From: an uncultured Oscillibacter sp.
GTDB taxonomy: Bacteria; Bacillota; Clostridia; Oscillospirales; Oscillospiraceae
NCBI GenBank assembly: GCA_910587875.1
Contig: CAJUOD010000164.1
Span: forward strand, 1-5,456
Length of the DNA stretch: 5,456 nt
Reading direction: 5' to 3'
How positions within the stretch are numbered: position 1 is the first letter of the stretch; the number at the start of each line of letters is the position of its first letter. This document shows positions 1-5,419 of this stretch, piece after piece. The notes beneath the pieces were generated by a model. It saw nothing but the letters and a program-made list of their open reading frames with translations, was not told the origin of the DNA and searched no databases. The position numbers and the translations under genes were made by a program.

Positions 1-465
1 GTCGCGCTGGAAGATGATCTTCTGGAACACATCATCAAGGCGGACTTTGTCACCGCGCATGACAGTTGCGGTAAAACCCAGATGCAGACGTGGATGGAAG
101 TAATCGTAAATTTTCCGGTAAGTATTTGCAGCGGCATGATGACACTCGTCTGTAATCAGCATATCAAAATCATTCGGAGCAAAACGCTCCAAGCGCCTCA
201 CGAGGCTTTGTACGCTGGCAATTACGACTTCCTCGCCGTTGCTGGTATCTTTAGCGATCTCAAATCCCACAGGGCAATCATAATACTTCGCAGGCTGGCG
301 GACTAACTCCTCCCGATGCGCCAGCACCAAAACACGGCCCTGCCGGGGTATGTGGGTAAAAATCCAGGTTTTTCCCAGCCCGGTGGCAAGATTGCAAAGA
401 TACGAACCGGGTGGCTGCTGCTGGATAACGTCAAGACACTCCTGCTGATACGGTCTGGCTGGCAC
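1..465 (-). CDS. DExH-box superfamily 2 helicase, N-terminal part (runs off the window)
   Basis: This is the first 155 codons of an ATP-dependent SF2 helicase of the type common in phage replication modules. Translating down from the GTG at 465-463 gives an open frame to base 1. It shows RPYQQE (residues 4-9), motif I ATGLGKT (27-33), motif Ia LAHREEL (48-54), SVQSL (84-88), motif II DECHH (106-110) and motif III-like GFTATVMRGD (130-139). The second RecA domain would lie beyond the window. The start is set by an in-frame TAG two codons upstream (471-469) and a strong AGAGGAGG at 480-473, seven bases from GTG. The start overlaps the upstream endonuclease gene by 35 bases in another frame, suggesting coupled translation. 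Its first 32 codons repeat, in diverged form, the helicase fragment at 1060-1197. The exact helicase subfamily and substrate cannot be told from this part. Confidence 0.9.
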   Translation of the reverse strand, partial: MPARPYQQECLDVIQQQPPGSYLCNLATGLGKTWIFTHIPRQGRVLVLAHREELVRQPAKYYDCPVGFEIAKDTSNGEEVVIASVQSLVRRLERFAPNDFDMLITDECHHAAANTYRKIYDYFHPRLHLGFTATVMRGDKVRLDDVFQKIIFQRD

Positions 466-1081
466 GTCCTATCCTCCTCTCTGGCGTCGATTCGATGCGC
501 TCCATGCTCCATCCACGCTGGATACGATGGTTCATCGTTCCGTAGCTGATTCCAAGCCGTTCGGCCCATCTGGACATGGGCATCGTTTCTCCGCGATATG
601 TAATCATCCTGTTTTTGGTCATATTATTCATTTGCTCGTTGGTGGTAGCCCAACGGCAGTTCTCCGGGCAGTAATTCCCATCAACGTCAATGCGGTCAAT
701 GGTAAGGTCATCCGCATAGCCATGAGACATGGCCCACTCGCGGAACACTGCGTAATCGTCCCACTCAGGGCAGATGGTGATGCCACGCCCGCCGTATTGC
801 GCATACCGCTTATTTTTCGGGTCATTGCAACGTCGGCGCATATTTTTCCAGGTCTCATAAAGGCGTTCTTTGTGGGAAAATCCATGCTTCCTGGTTTTAC
901 ACCCACAACTCACCGTTGTCCCGCGGACCAAAGAAGAAGCCCACACGATGGTTTCTTCCCCGCAGTCACAATGGCAGCGCCACATCACTTTTGGCTTTGA
1001 TCCAGTTGTCTTGTCGGGGGCCCTTTCGATCACTGTCAACCGCCCGAAACGTTGACCTTTCAAATCATGAAATCTTCCCAT
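431..1081 (-). CDS. HNH/AP2-type putative homing endonuclease
   Basis: A 216-residue protein resembling phage free-standing endonucleases often annotated as HNH or AP2-domain proteins. Residues 7-18 (LKGQRFGRLTVI) open the family's usual N-terminal module, with a zinc-knuckle-like cysteine set C36, C38, C40, C59, C61. Residues 74-107 hold LYETWKNMRRRC and YGGRGITICPEW. Residues 128-153 hold the HNH-like core IDRIDVDGNYCPENCRW followed by NEQMNN. Residues 160-198 look like a small helix-turn-helix DNA-binding tail with SRWAERLGISYGT and RGWSMERIE. The catalytic residues are inferred, since the first histidine of a classical HNH motif is not obvious. The ATG at 1081 has AAGGAG five bases upstream. 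It overlaps the helicase fragment before it by 22 bases and the helicase after it by 35 bases. Its position inside helicase P-loop sequence supports a homing role; no intron features were evident. Confidence 0.85.
   Translation of the reverse strand: MGRFHDLKGQRFGRLTVIERAPDKTTGSKPKVMWRCHCDCGEETIVWASSLVRGTTVSCGCKTRKHGFSHKERLYETWKNMRRRCNDPKNKRYAQYGGRGITICPEWDDYAVFREWAMSHGYADDLTIDRIDVDGNYCPENCRWATTNEQMNNMTKNRMITYRGETMPMSRWAERLGISYGTMNHRIQRGWSMERIESTPERRIGRASQTVSAGVS
473..480 (-). promoter_or_regulatory. Ribosome binding site that fixes the helicase GTG start
   Basis: On the minus strand AGAGGAGG is followed by seven bases and then GTG at 465-463. An in-frame stop lies between this site and the start codon, so the helicase cannot begin further upstream and must be re-initiated here. 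The site lies inside the 3' end of the endonuclease coding region. Confidence 0.8.
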
Positions 1082-1197
1082 GCTTGCTCCTTCCCCAGCC
1101 CCGTGGCCATCTGCACCAGGTAGGAGCCGGGGGGCTGGGCTTCAATAGTGGCAATGCAGTCCTGTTGATAGGGGCGCAGGGTGATGGGAATAGGCAT
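1060..1197 (-). pseudogene. Truncated helicase 5' fragment ending at the Walker A motif
   Basis: A 45-codon reading frame starting at ATG 1197-1195, with AAAGGAG at 1212-1206 eight bases upstream. It encodes a helicase N-terminus, including LRPYQQDC, QPPGSYL and ATGLGK. After the P-loop lysine the sequence changes to EQAWEDFMI and stops (TGA 1062-1060). The conserved threonine after GK, and everything downstream, is missing. Over the 29 residues from RPYQQ to GLGK it matches the helicase at 465 at 20 positions (hand alignment), but only about 56 of 87 bases agree. Third codon positions are GC-rich (23 of 29 here, 16 of 29 in the other copy). It is probably the original 5' end of a helicase gene cut by arrival of the endonuclease cassette. 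With its good start signals it may still be translated as a leader that couples translation to the endonuclease start at 1081. Confidence 0.8.
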
Positions 1198-1228
1198 TTA
1201 CTCAACTCCTTTGTGCGATTTATATAAA

Positions 1229-1240
1229 ATTCCATGGAAT
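1229..1240. promoter_or_regulatory. 12-bp perfect palindrome, possible operator
   Basis: ATTCCATGGAAT is a perfect palindrome placed 31 bases upstream of the helicase-fragment ATG, in AT-rich DNA. On the minus strand a TATATA lies just downstream (1226-1221). A weak TCGTCA could serve as -35 element with an 18-base spacer. The palindrome would fall between these elements, where a repressor could act. The promoter match is poor and the palindrome is short, so this is tentative. Confidence 0.25.
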
Positions 1241-1273
1241 ATGTTGACGAATTAACTGTATCTAAATGATCCC

Positions 1274-1291
1274 TGTGTGATTGTGTGACTT
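1274..1291 (+). repeat. Direct repeat copy 1 of an 18-base unit
   Basis: TGTGTGATTGTGTGACTT contains two TGTGTGA cores 8 bases apart. The identical 18-base unit recurs at 1359-1376, 85 bases further on. Near the repeat family's other members it looks like a paired protein-binding site (iteron). Confidence 0.7.
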
Positions 1292-1330
1292 GCAAACACA
1301 TGGTTACACAAAAGTTACACGAGCTGGAGG

Positions 1331-1345
1331 CATTGCGCCGCAATG
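1331..1345. repeat. 15-base dyad (7-base arms, one-base centre)
   Basis: CATTGCG and CGCAATG flank a single C at 1338. The arms are too close for a stable hairpin, so this reads better as a DNA-binding dyad. It lies between the two 18-base direct repeats. Confidence 0.45.
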
Positions 1346-1358
1346 GCTTTACGGATTT

Positions 1359-1376
1359 TGTGTGATTGTGTGACTT
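1359..1376 (+). repeat. Direct repeat copy 2 of the 18-base unit
   Basis: Exact copy of the unit at 1274-1291 in the same orientation, again with two TGTGTGA cores 8 bases apart. Conservation of the whole double site, while the intervening DNA differs, argues for a functional binding unit over simple low-complexity drift. Confidence 0.7.
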
Positions 1377-1469
1377 TCCCATCATTTTTCTTCATGCGCG
1401 AGGATACTTCTCTTTGCGTTCATATCCTGCACAAAATTTTTGTTTTCCAGAGAGTAAGGTGTGGGGGAG

Positions 1470-1493
1470 TCACACACTCACACAAGTCACACA
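1470..1493 (-). repeat. Inverted-orientation cluster of three TGTGTGA cores
   Basis: On the minus strand three TGTGTGA cores (plus strand TCACACA starting at 1470, 1478 and 1487) lie 8 and 9 bases apart. They use the same short spacing as the plus-strand pairs but the opposite orientation. Confidence 0.65.
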
Positions 1494-1529
1494 ACAGGCC
1501 TGAAAGCATTGAAAACACTGACTTTTTTC

Positions 1530-1551
1530 TGTGTGACTTTTGTGTGACTTT
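1530..1551 (+). repeat. Tandem 11-base repeat, TGTGTGACTTT twice
   Basis: Two exact head-to-tail copies of TGTGTGACTTT, one turn of the helix apart, so both would face the same side of the DNA. They start 14 bases beyond the stop codon of the DUF927 gene (1565-1567). Confidence 0.7.
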
Positions 1552-1564
1552 GCCGGGAATGGTT

Positions 1565-3424
1565 TCACAGGGGCGTTGTGTAGTCTTCGGTCTCGCCGTT
1601 GCCGTTCTCGGGAGGAAGGCGTAGCCAGACGCAGGGGACGGAGACATGTCGGTCGATCCGCCAGCTTCTGGTGTAACCTTTCGGCCCGACGTCAATCAGG
1701 CCCTTTGATTTCAGATGGCTAAGCAGAGGCTTTGAGTGGATGCCAGCGTCAGCGCATACTCGCTCCCACACGGTGCGGTTGATGACGGCATAGCCGTCCT
1801 TGAAAACGCCGTAATGTTCGCCATGTTCCACCACATCCTCGAACTGCCGTTCATTGGCGGCGATCCAGCCGCAGATGTAGTCATAGCCCCGCTCCGATGC
1901 GCTGACTTCGTTTCGCTCCTTCAGGAAAGAGCCCAGTTCTTCCACCGTCAGGGCACGGTCGTCATGGAATATCCATTCTGTCGCCAAGTGGTCCGCCGTC
2001 AGTATGATTGCCGCGGCCATGGCCTGCTTCTCCGTGGTGTCGCTGTCCATGCACTTGGAGTAAAAGTCCTCGTATAATGCCTGGGCCCGGTTCAGCTCGC
2101 CCTCCTGGCAGAGCTGTGCGATATACTGCTTGCCCGCATAGCCATAGTTGCGCTTCAGGGCGTTGGCCGTGCGGTGACCGTCCCGGATGACGGCCTCTCC
2201 GGCGCGGCATTCCAGCTCAATGACGCGGTTCAAAGCGCCGGCGCCGTCCGTCTCGGTTACAATAGGGGATTCTCCTGATGTAATGAAACAGTTGGACCAT
2301 TTCGGGGTATAATCCAGCCCCAGGGATTTATTGCTGCGGAGATTGCCGGTGCCTGCCGCCAGCTCGTAGACGTTGAAGTTGATTTTCCCGTGCCGGTCCT
2401 TGGCGAGCTGAAGCTCGTCCAGGAACAGGGGAAGGGAATGCAGGAAACCGGCCATCATCTCTACGCCGACGCTGGTGCTTTTAAAGGTCGGGAAGAAAGC
2501 TCCTCCGATGGTGGGATTTGCCCAGACGGACGCACCCAGCATCTGCGCCACACTTTTGCCCGTGCCGCTGTCCATGCTCCACAGGTGAACGAAGAAAGGC
2601 AGACAGCCTAAGGGCTCTACCAGAACAGACGCAAAGGACGCCGCCAGGACGACCCGGGCTGTCAGACTGTAGGTCCTAGCCTCCAGGGCCTCCTCCAGCC
2701 AGGCGTCCAAAGTGCCCGCTTGACCGATTGCTTTGAAGATGGGCCGGAAGCTGTCGGAGCTGTCGAAGGCCACGCCGCCTACATAGGGAGAGAAGCCGTC
2801 CTCGTTCCAGCCCATGCGGGACACGCTCTTGACCTCCGGGATGAGGTCTTGGTTGTTGTCCAGCACATCCCGGAGATAGTCCACCAGGGCCTGGGCCCGC
2901 TCTCCGCTGGTGACGGAGATACCGCAGTCCGACAGGGCTACGATGTCCGCCGCCTTGGAAATGCGGCTTTTGGGAACGATGATCTCCGACCATGGCCGAC
3001 GGGATTGATAGCCCTGTCGGTAGAGGAGCTTAACCTTCACCATGCCCGTGTCAATTGAGCGCATGAGCTGTACCGGCATGATGGGGTGGGAACAGGCGTA
3101 TATGATTTGCCCGTTGGGGCCATAGCGCCAGATGCCGCTTTCATCTGCCGACCACTCCCCGACATTCAAGTCCAGGTCCTGTCCGGCGAACTCGGAAACG
3201 CCGGCCTCGCGGTAAGTCGTGGTGTTCAGCTTCTTCAGGTCATTCCGGTAGGCCCGCAGCAGACGGGCAAAGCCGTCGAACTTCAGCTCCTTCGCCAGCT
3301 TAGCAAGGGCCAGCTCCTCCCGGGTCCGCTGATAATCCGACTGTATTTTTTGCAGCCACTCAATCACCCTGCCGCTCTCAAAATCGTCATAAGTGAAATC
3401 AGGCCGCGGAGTGTCTGGATTCAT
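1565..3424 (-). CDS. DUF927-family P-loop ATPase, replicative helicase-like
   Basis: A 619-residue protein matching phage and mobile-element DUF927 proteins, which carry a helicase-like ATPase domain and are found in replication modules. Residues 1-70 are charged and probably helical. Residues 90-230 fit the DUF927 N-terminal part. The ATPase core has a P-loop SGTGKS (286-291), a Walker B-like LPLFLDEL (331-338, D336 and E337), a sensor-like ITSGE (381-385) and GALNRVIEL (396-404, possible arginine finger R400). The usual first P-loop glycine is Met284. Residues 545-605 look like a winged-helix DNA-binding end. ATG 3424 is chosen because AAAGGAGGT lies seven bases upstream. An in-frame earlier start at 3475 lies inside the previous gene with no such signal. 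It follows the CHC2 protein by 13 bases, suggesting joint action in priming and unwinding. No primase catalytic motif was seen. Confidence 0.88.
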   Translation of the reverse strand: MNPDTPRPDFTYDDFESGRVIEWLQKIQSDYQRTREELALAKLAKELKFDGFARLLRAYRNDLKKLNTTTYREAGVSEFAGQDLDLNVGEWSADESGIWRYGPNGQIIYACSHPIMPVQLMRSIDTGMVKVKLLYRQGYQSRRPWSEIIVPKSRISKAADIVALSDCGISVTSGERAQALVDYLRDVLDNNQDLIPEVKSVSRMGWNEDGFSPYVGGVAFDSSDSFRPIFKAIGQAGTLDAWLEEALEARTYSLTARVVLAASFASVLVEPLGCLPFFVHLWSMDSGTGKSVAQMLGASVWANPTIGGAFFPTFKSTSVGVEMMAGFLHSLPLFLDELQLAKDRHGKINFNVYELAAGTGNLRSNKSLGLDYTPKWSNCFITSGESPIVTETDGAGALNRVIELECRAGEAVIRDGHRTANALKRNYGYAGKQYIAQLCQEGELNRAQALYEDFYSKCMDSDTTEKQAMAAAIILTADHLATEWIFHDDRALTVEELGSFLKERNEVSASERGYDYICGWIAANERQFEDVVEHGEHYGVFKDGYAVINRTVWERVCADAGIHSKPLLSHLKSKGLIDVGPKGYTRSWRIDRHVSVPCVWLRLPPENGNGETEDYTTPL

Positions 3425-3430
3425 GTATCT

Positions 3431-3439
3431 ACCTCCTTT
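3431..3439 (-). promoter_or_regulatory. Ribosome binding site that decides the DUF927 start
   Basis: AAAGGAGGT on the minus strand, seven bases before ATG 3424-3422. It overlaps the TAA stop of the CHC2 gene (3440-3438), so termination and re-initiation are adjacent. It rules against the longer frame starting at 3475. Confidence 0.85.
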
Positions 3440-4010
3440 ACACAGCTCGTTCCAGTTCCGACAACTGGTAGTCAAGGCGCGGGAGAATCTTCAGAGCCTC
3501 GGCATACAGAGGATGCAGATCATCCGCTGTACAGAAGACCTCTGGAGCAAAGAACTTTCTCGCCTCCCACCAATAGCGGTATTCCGCTGTCAGCCGAGAA
3601 AGTTCTTCTTCTACAGCCGCTTTTCGCTCCGCTTCCCGGCGGCGGGCCGCCTCCCGTTCCCGTACTTCCTGACAGCGGGAGGGAGTAGGCGGCCCGGTCT
3701 CTATGCCCAGACCAAAGTCGTTGCAGAGCCGAAGAACCGCTTGGGGAAAGGGGAGATCAAACAGCTTCTCAACAAAGTCGATGACAGAACCGCCCTCGCC
3801 GCACCCAAAGCACTTCCAGCCGGGTTTGTTTCCGGTGAAGAGCTTGAGACTTGGCGTTTTTTCTGAATGAAACGGGCAGAGAATGTAGCCATTCCGGTCG
3901 GGGTGGTATCCATAAAACTCAAAGACCCGTTCAACCGGAAGCTCCTCTTTGATGCGCCGGGCCAATTCTGCGCCGTTGGTCCATTGCGTGCGTTCCGGGT
4001 ATCGCGGCAT
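3438..4010 (-). CDS. CHC2 zinc-finger primase-like protein, lacks TOPRIM
   Basis: A 190-residue protein with the zinc-binding domain of DnaG-type primases, which recognises template DNA during primer synthesis. CPFHSEKTPS (45-54) and KCFGCGEGG (66-74) supply the zinc ligands C45, H48, C67 and C70, followed by VIDFVEKL (75-82), typical of the fold. Residues from about 115 to 150 are strongly charged and probably a coiled coil (RERE, RRREAERKAAVEEE). A full bacterial DnaG is roughly 600 residues with a TOPRIM catalytic domain; nothing of that is present, and the stop is immediately followed by the next gene's ribosome binding site. It is therefore a stand-alone zinc module, perhaps working with the DUF927 ATPase or a primase encoded elsewhere. 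ATG 4010 is preferred to the GTG at 4019, which lies within the Shine-Dalgarno sequence itself. Confidence 0.88.
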   Translation of the reverse strand: MPRYPERTQWTNGAELARRIKEELPVERVFEFYGYHPDRNGYILCPFHSEKTPSLKLFTGNKPGWKCFGCGEGGSVIDFVEKLFDLPFPQAVLRLCNDFGLGIETGPPTPSRCQEVREREAARRREAERKAAVEEELSRLTAEYRYWWEARKFFAPEVFCTADDLHPLYAEALKILPRLDYQLSELERAV

Positions 4011-4015
4011 GGGCG

Positions 4016-4026
4016 TCACCTCCTTT
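4016..4026 (-). promoter_or_regulatory. Strong ribosome binding site that decides the CHC2 gene start
   Basis: AAAGGAGGTGA on the minus strand is a near-complete anti-16S match, with GGAGG eight bases before ATG 4010-4008. A GTG three codons upstream of that ATG overlaps this motif and so is unlikely to be used. The 80-base gap from the nuclease stop (4091) to this gene holds no gene. It contains TTGACA and TACAAT 22 bases apart, too far for a standard promoter. Confidence 0.8.
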
Positions 4027-4090
4027 CCTCATGCCTCACTAATATTGTATGCGTGGATTTTCTGGCTTATTTGTCAAACTTCGACAGCGC

Positions 4091-4927
4091 CTATTCTTCC
4101 GCCAAATCTTTGTAGTTGCGGATCGCTGTCAGCTTTCTGGTGGCTTTGCAGTAATCACAGTGTTCACAGCGGCGGGGCTGCTCCCGGCCCTCCTTGATGG
4201 CCTGGTACCGGGGGGCCCGGTCCTCCACCTCCGCCAGCTTGGCGGAAAGGTCCGCGTCGGAGATGTACAGGGCTGCCAGGTCCGGGGAGGCCTCTTTGGT
4301 CCCCACTGCCAGGATGAAGGGCAGCATATGGCCCTCCACGGCCTGGTAGATCGCCCCTTGGAAGTCGTAGCCCCAGGCCTCCACAAAGGGAACCCGGCGG
4401 CGCTCCTCTTCGCTCCACACGTCCGCCATATCCCGCATGACCTTCTGATCGACGATGGCTCCATCACAGAAGGCGAAGACAGAACTTGTGTTTGGGAATT
4501 TCCGCTCAACCGTCCGGCAGGTATCCGCGTCCAGAAGGCTGTCGATTTTGATTTTGAAGGGGACTCCGGCGATCTCCCCGGTGCGGATGATCTGCTTTTG
4601 GCCGGACGTCAGAAGCGTATACAGCTCATCGGACTCCATGCGGGCGATGATATCTTGGGCGTGGACATACTCCGCCTTCAGATTGCCGTCCCGCTTGAAC
4701 AGCTCCGGGTGCTGGGCCTGGTATAAGGGGAGGCTCCCGGAGAAGTAGGCGTCGACGTAGCTGCCCACCAGCAGAGCCGTGGAACTGGGGGGCGTGTAGT
4801 CCCCCAGCAGCTCTGCCAAGGCCGCCGCCTCACAGCGGTCAAAGGCTTTGAATTGGCTGGCCCCCATGTAGGCCATCTGGATTTCAGGAGAGAAATAGTT
4901 CTCCGCGGTGACAATCGGCAGGCTCAT
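4091..4927 (-). CDS. RecE/Cas4-like PD-(D/E)XK nuclease, probable phage exonuclease
   Basis: A 278-residue protein of the PD-(D/E)XK superfamily, close to phage proteins annotated as exodeoxyribonuclease VIII-like. Such enzymes resect DNA ends so that an annealing protein can recombine them. Visible pieces are YMGASQFKAFDRCEAAALAEL (20-40) and TALLVGSYVDAYF (50-62). The catalytic strands are GVPFKIKID (121-129, D129) and IVDQK (158-162, D160 and K162), then GYDFQGAIYQ (186-195, Q190). C32 together with C254, C257 and C260 (CEHCDYC) resembles the one-plus-three cysteine arrangement that binds an iron-sulfur cluster in Cas4 and AddB nucleases; this is inferred. ATG 4927 overlaps the previous stop as TGATG, a coupling arrangement. 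A GTG one codon earlier (4930) is an alternative start. No RecT-type annealing protein is seen in the window, so its partner may lie upstream. Confidence 0.85.
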   Translation of the reverse strand: MSLPIVTAENYFSPEIQMAYMGASQFKAFDRCEAAALAELLGDYTPPSSTALLVGSYVDAYFSGSLPLYQAQHPELFKRDGNLKAEYVHAQDIIARMESDELYTLLTSGQKQIIRTGEIAGVPFKIKIDSLLDADTCRTVERKFPNTSSVFAFCDGAIVDQKVMRDMADVWSEEERRRVPFVEAWGYDFQGAIYQAVEGHMLPFILAVGTKEASPDLAALYISDADLSAKLAEVEDRAPRYQAIKEGREQPRRCEHCDYCKATRKLTAIRNYKDLAEE

Positions 4928-5418
4928 CACAGCACTTCCCCGGCTTCCTCACCGGCCGCCGCCCCGCCGGTTCCCGCCGGAGCTTCCTCGCCGGCGGCTT
5001 CCTCCGCGGCCGCCGCCTTCCGCTTCTGGGCGCACTCCGCACAGAGAGGAACGCCGTAGTTCTTGACGGTATAGGCCGCCAGCCACCGGGCGTCCTTGCC
5101 CATGGCCGGGGTGATTTCCCGCCCGCAGTCCGTGCAGGGCGGAACAGGCTCCTGCTGCTGGACCCGGGGCTTGAAGGGCCGAACCCGTACGGCGCTGACT
5201 ACCTCGCCGAAGGCCTTGATGCCGTGTTCAATGTACAGCTGGACCTGAACGCCGGGCCATCGCTCAATATCCGGCGTTCCGGAAACCTTTTCGATACTCT
5301 TGGAGCGGGCAACGTTCAAAATCATCGGCTTCTGGTCTCTCTCTTTCCGATGGACAACCGCTTTCTGGCTCTTGCCCTCTGCGGTCGTGACCGTCTCGGA
5401 GGCGTTGATATGTCCGAT
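4927..5418 (-). CDS. Phage early-region protein with C-terminal four-cysteine motif, 5' truncated
   Basis: The last 163 residues of a protein whose start is lost at the contig end. Its first half (SQKAVVHRKE, MILNVARSKSIEKVSGTPDIE, GVQVQLYIE, KAFGEVVSAVRVRPFKP) resembles small uncharacterised phage proteins that usually sit beside exonuclease and recombination genes. Function is not established; a DNA-binding or recombination accessory role is only suggested by position. The C-terminal half has CTDCG (95-99) and CAEC (126-129), a likely zinc ribbon or finger. A low-complexity Ala/Glu/Gly tail (about 135-161) is probably disordered. The stop overlaps the nuclease start by one base, so the two are likely translated together. 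The frame continues to 5436, but the residues MCSSDL at that end come from the sequencing adapter and must be discarded. The true start codon is not in the window. Confidence 0.75.
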   Translation of the reverse strand: MGHINASETVTTAEGKSQKAVVHRKERDQKPMILNVARSKSIEKVSGTPDIERWPGVQVQLYIEHGIKAFGEVVSAVRVRPFKPRVQQQEPVPPCTDCGREITPAMGKDARWLAAYTVKNYGVPLCAECAQKRKAAAAEEAAGEEAPAGTGGAAAGEEAGEVL

Positions 5419-5419
5419 G

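Larger units (their letters stand above)
1198..1564. other. Repeat-rich non-coding region, candidate replication origin
   Basis: No convincing gene lies here. The stretch sits directly downstream of the DUF927 ATPase gene and upstream of the helicase fragment. It holds nine exact copies of TGTGTGA: six on the plus strand (starting 1274, 1282, 1359, 1367, 1530, 1541) and three as TCACACA (starting 1470, 1478, 1487). Near copies (TTACACA at 1304, GTTACAC at 1314), AT-rich patches (1219-1266 and 1431-1446) and dyads at 1229-1240 and 1331-1345 are also present. Clustered short repeats plus AT-rich DNA next to primase and helicase genes are typical of phage and plasmid origins, so an origin is the leading inference. 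A multi-site operator for a repressor is the main alternative. Confidence 0.55.

Noticed and set aside
303..569. Minus-strand open frame spanning the endonuclease/helicase junction
   Set aside because: It is out of frame with both proteins, whose motifs are clear, and its product has no recognisable features.
431..1197. Self-splicing intron or intein in the helicase
   Set aside because: The helicase N-terminus is duplicated on both sides instead of being cleanly split, the second copy has its own start codon, and the frames do not join; no intein splicing motifs were seen.
1274..1551. Repeat cluster as a CRISPR array
   Set aside because: The units are only 7-18 bases, occur in both orientations and have irregular spacing, with no constant repeat/unique spacer pattern.
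1198..1564. Rho-independent terminator after the DUF927 gene
   Set aside because: No GC-rich hairpin followed by a T run could be found on the minus strand; the dyads here have no loop.
1420..1695. Minus-strand and plus-strand frames over the repeat region and the end of the DUF927 gene
   Set aside because: They translate repeats and an out-of-frame part of the DUF927 gene, and no domain is recognisable.
3086..3688. Plus-strand open frame of 200 codons
   Set aside because: It lies across the DUF927 and CHC2 genes on the opposite strand, has no recognisable domain, and its length follows from the GC-rich codon pattern of the minus-strand genes.
4044..4077. Promoter from TTGACA and TACAAT on the minus strand ahead of the CHC2 gene
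   Set aside because: Both hexamers are good matches but are separated by 22 bases, outside the 16-18 usual for sigma-70-type promoters, and no better pairing was found.
4049..4726. Plus-strand open frame of 225 codons opposite the nuclease
   Set aside because: The minus-strand frame has clear nuclease motifs and a coupled start; the plus-strand product resembles nothing and has no good ribosome binding site.
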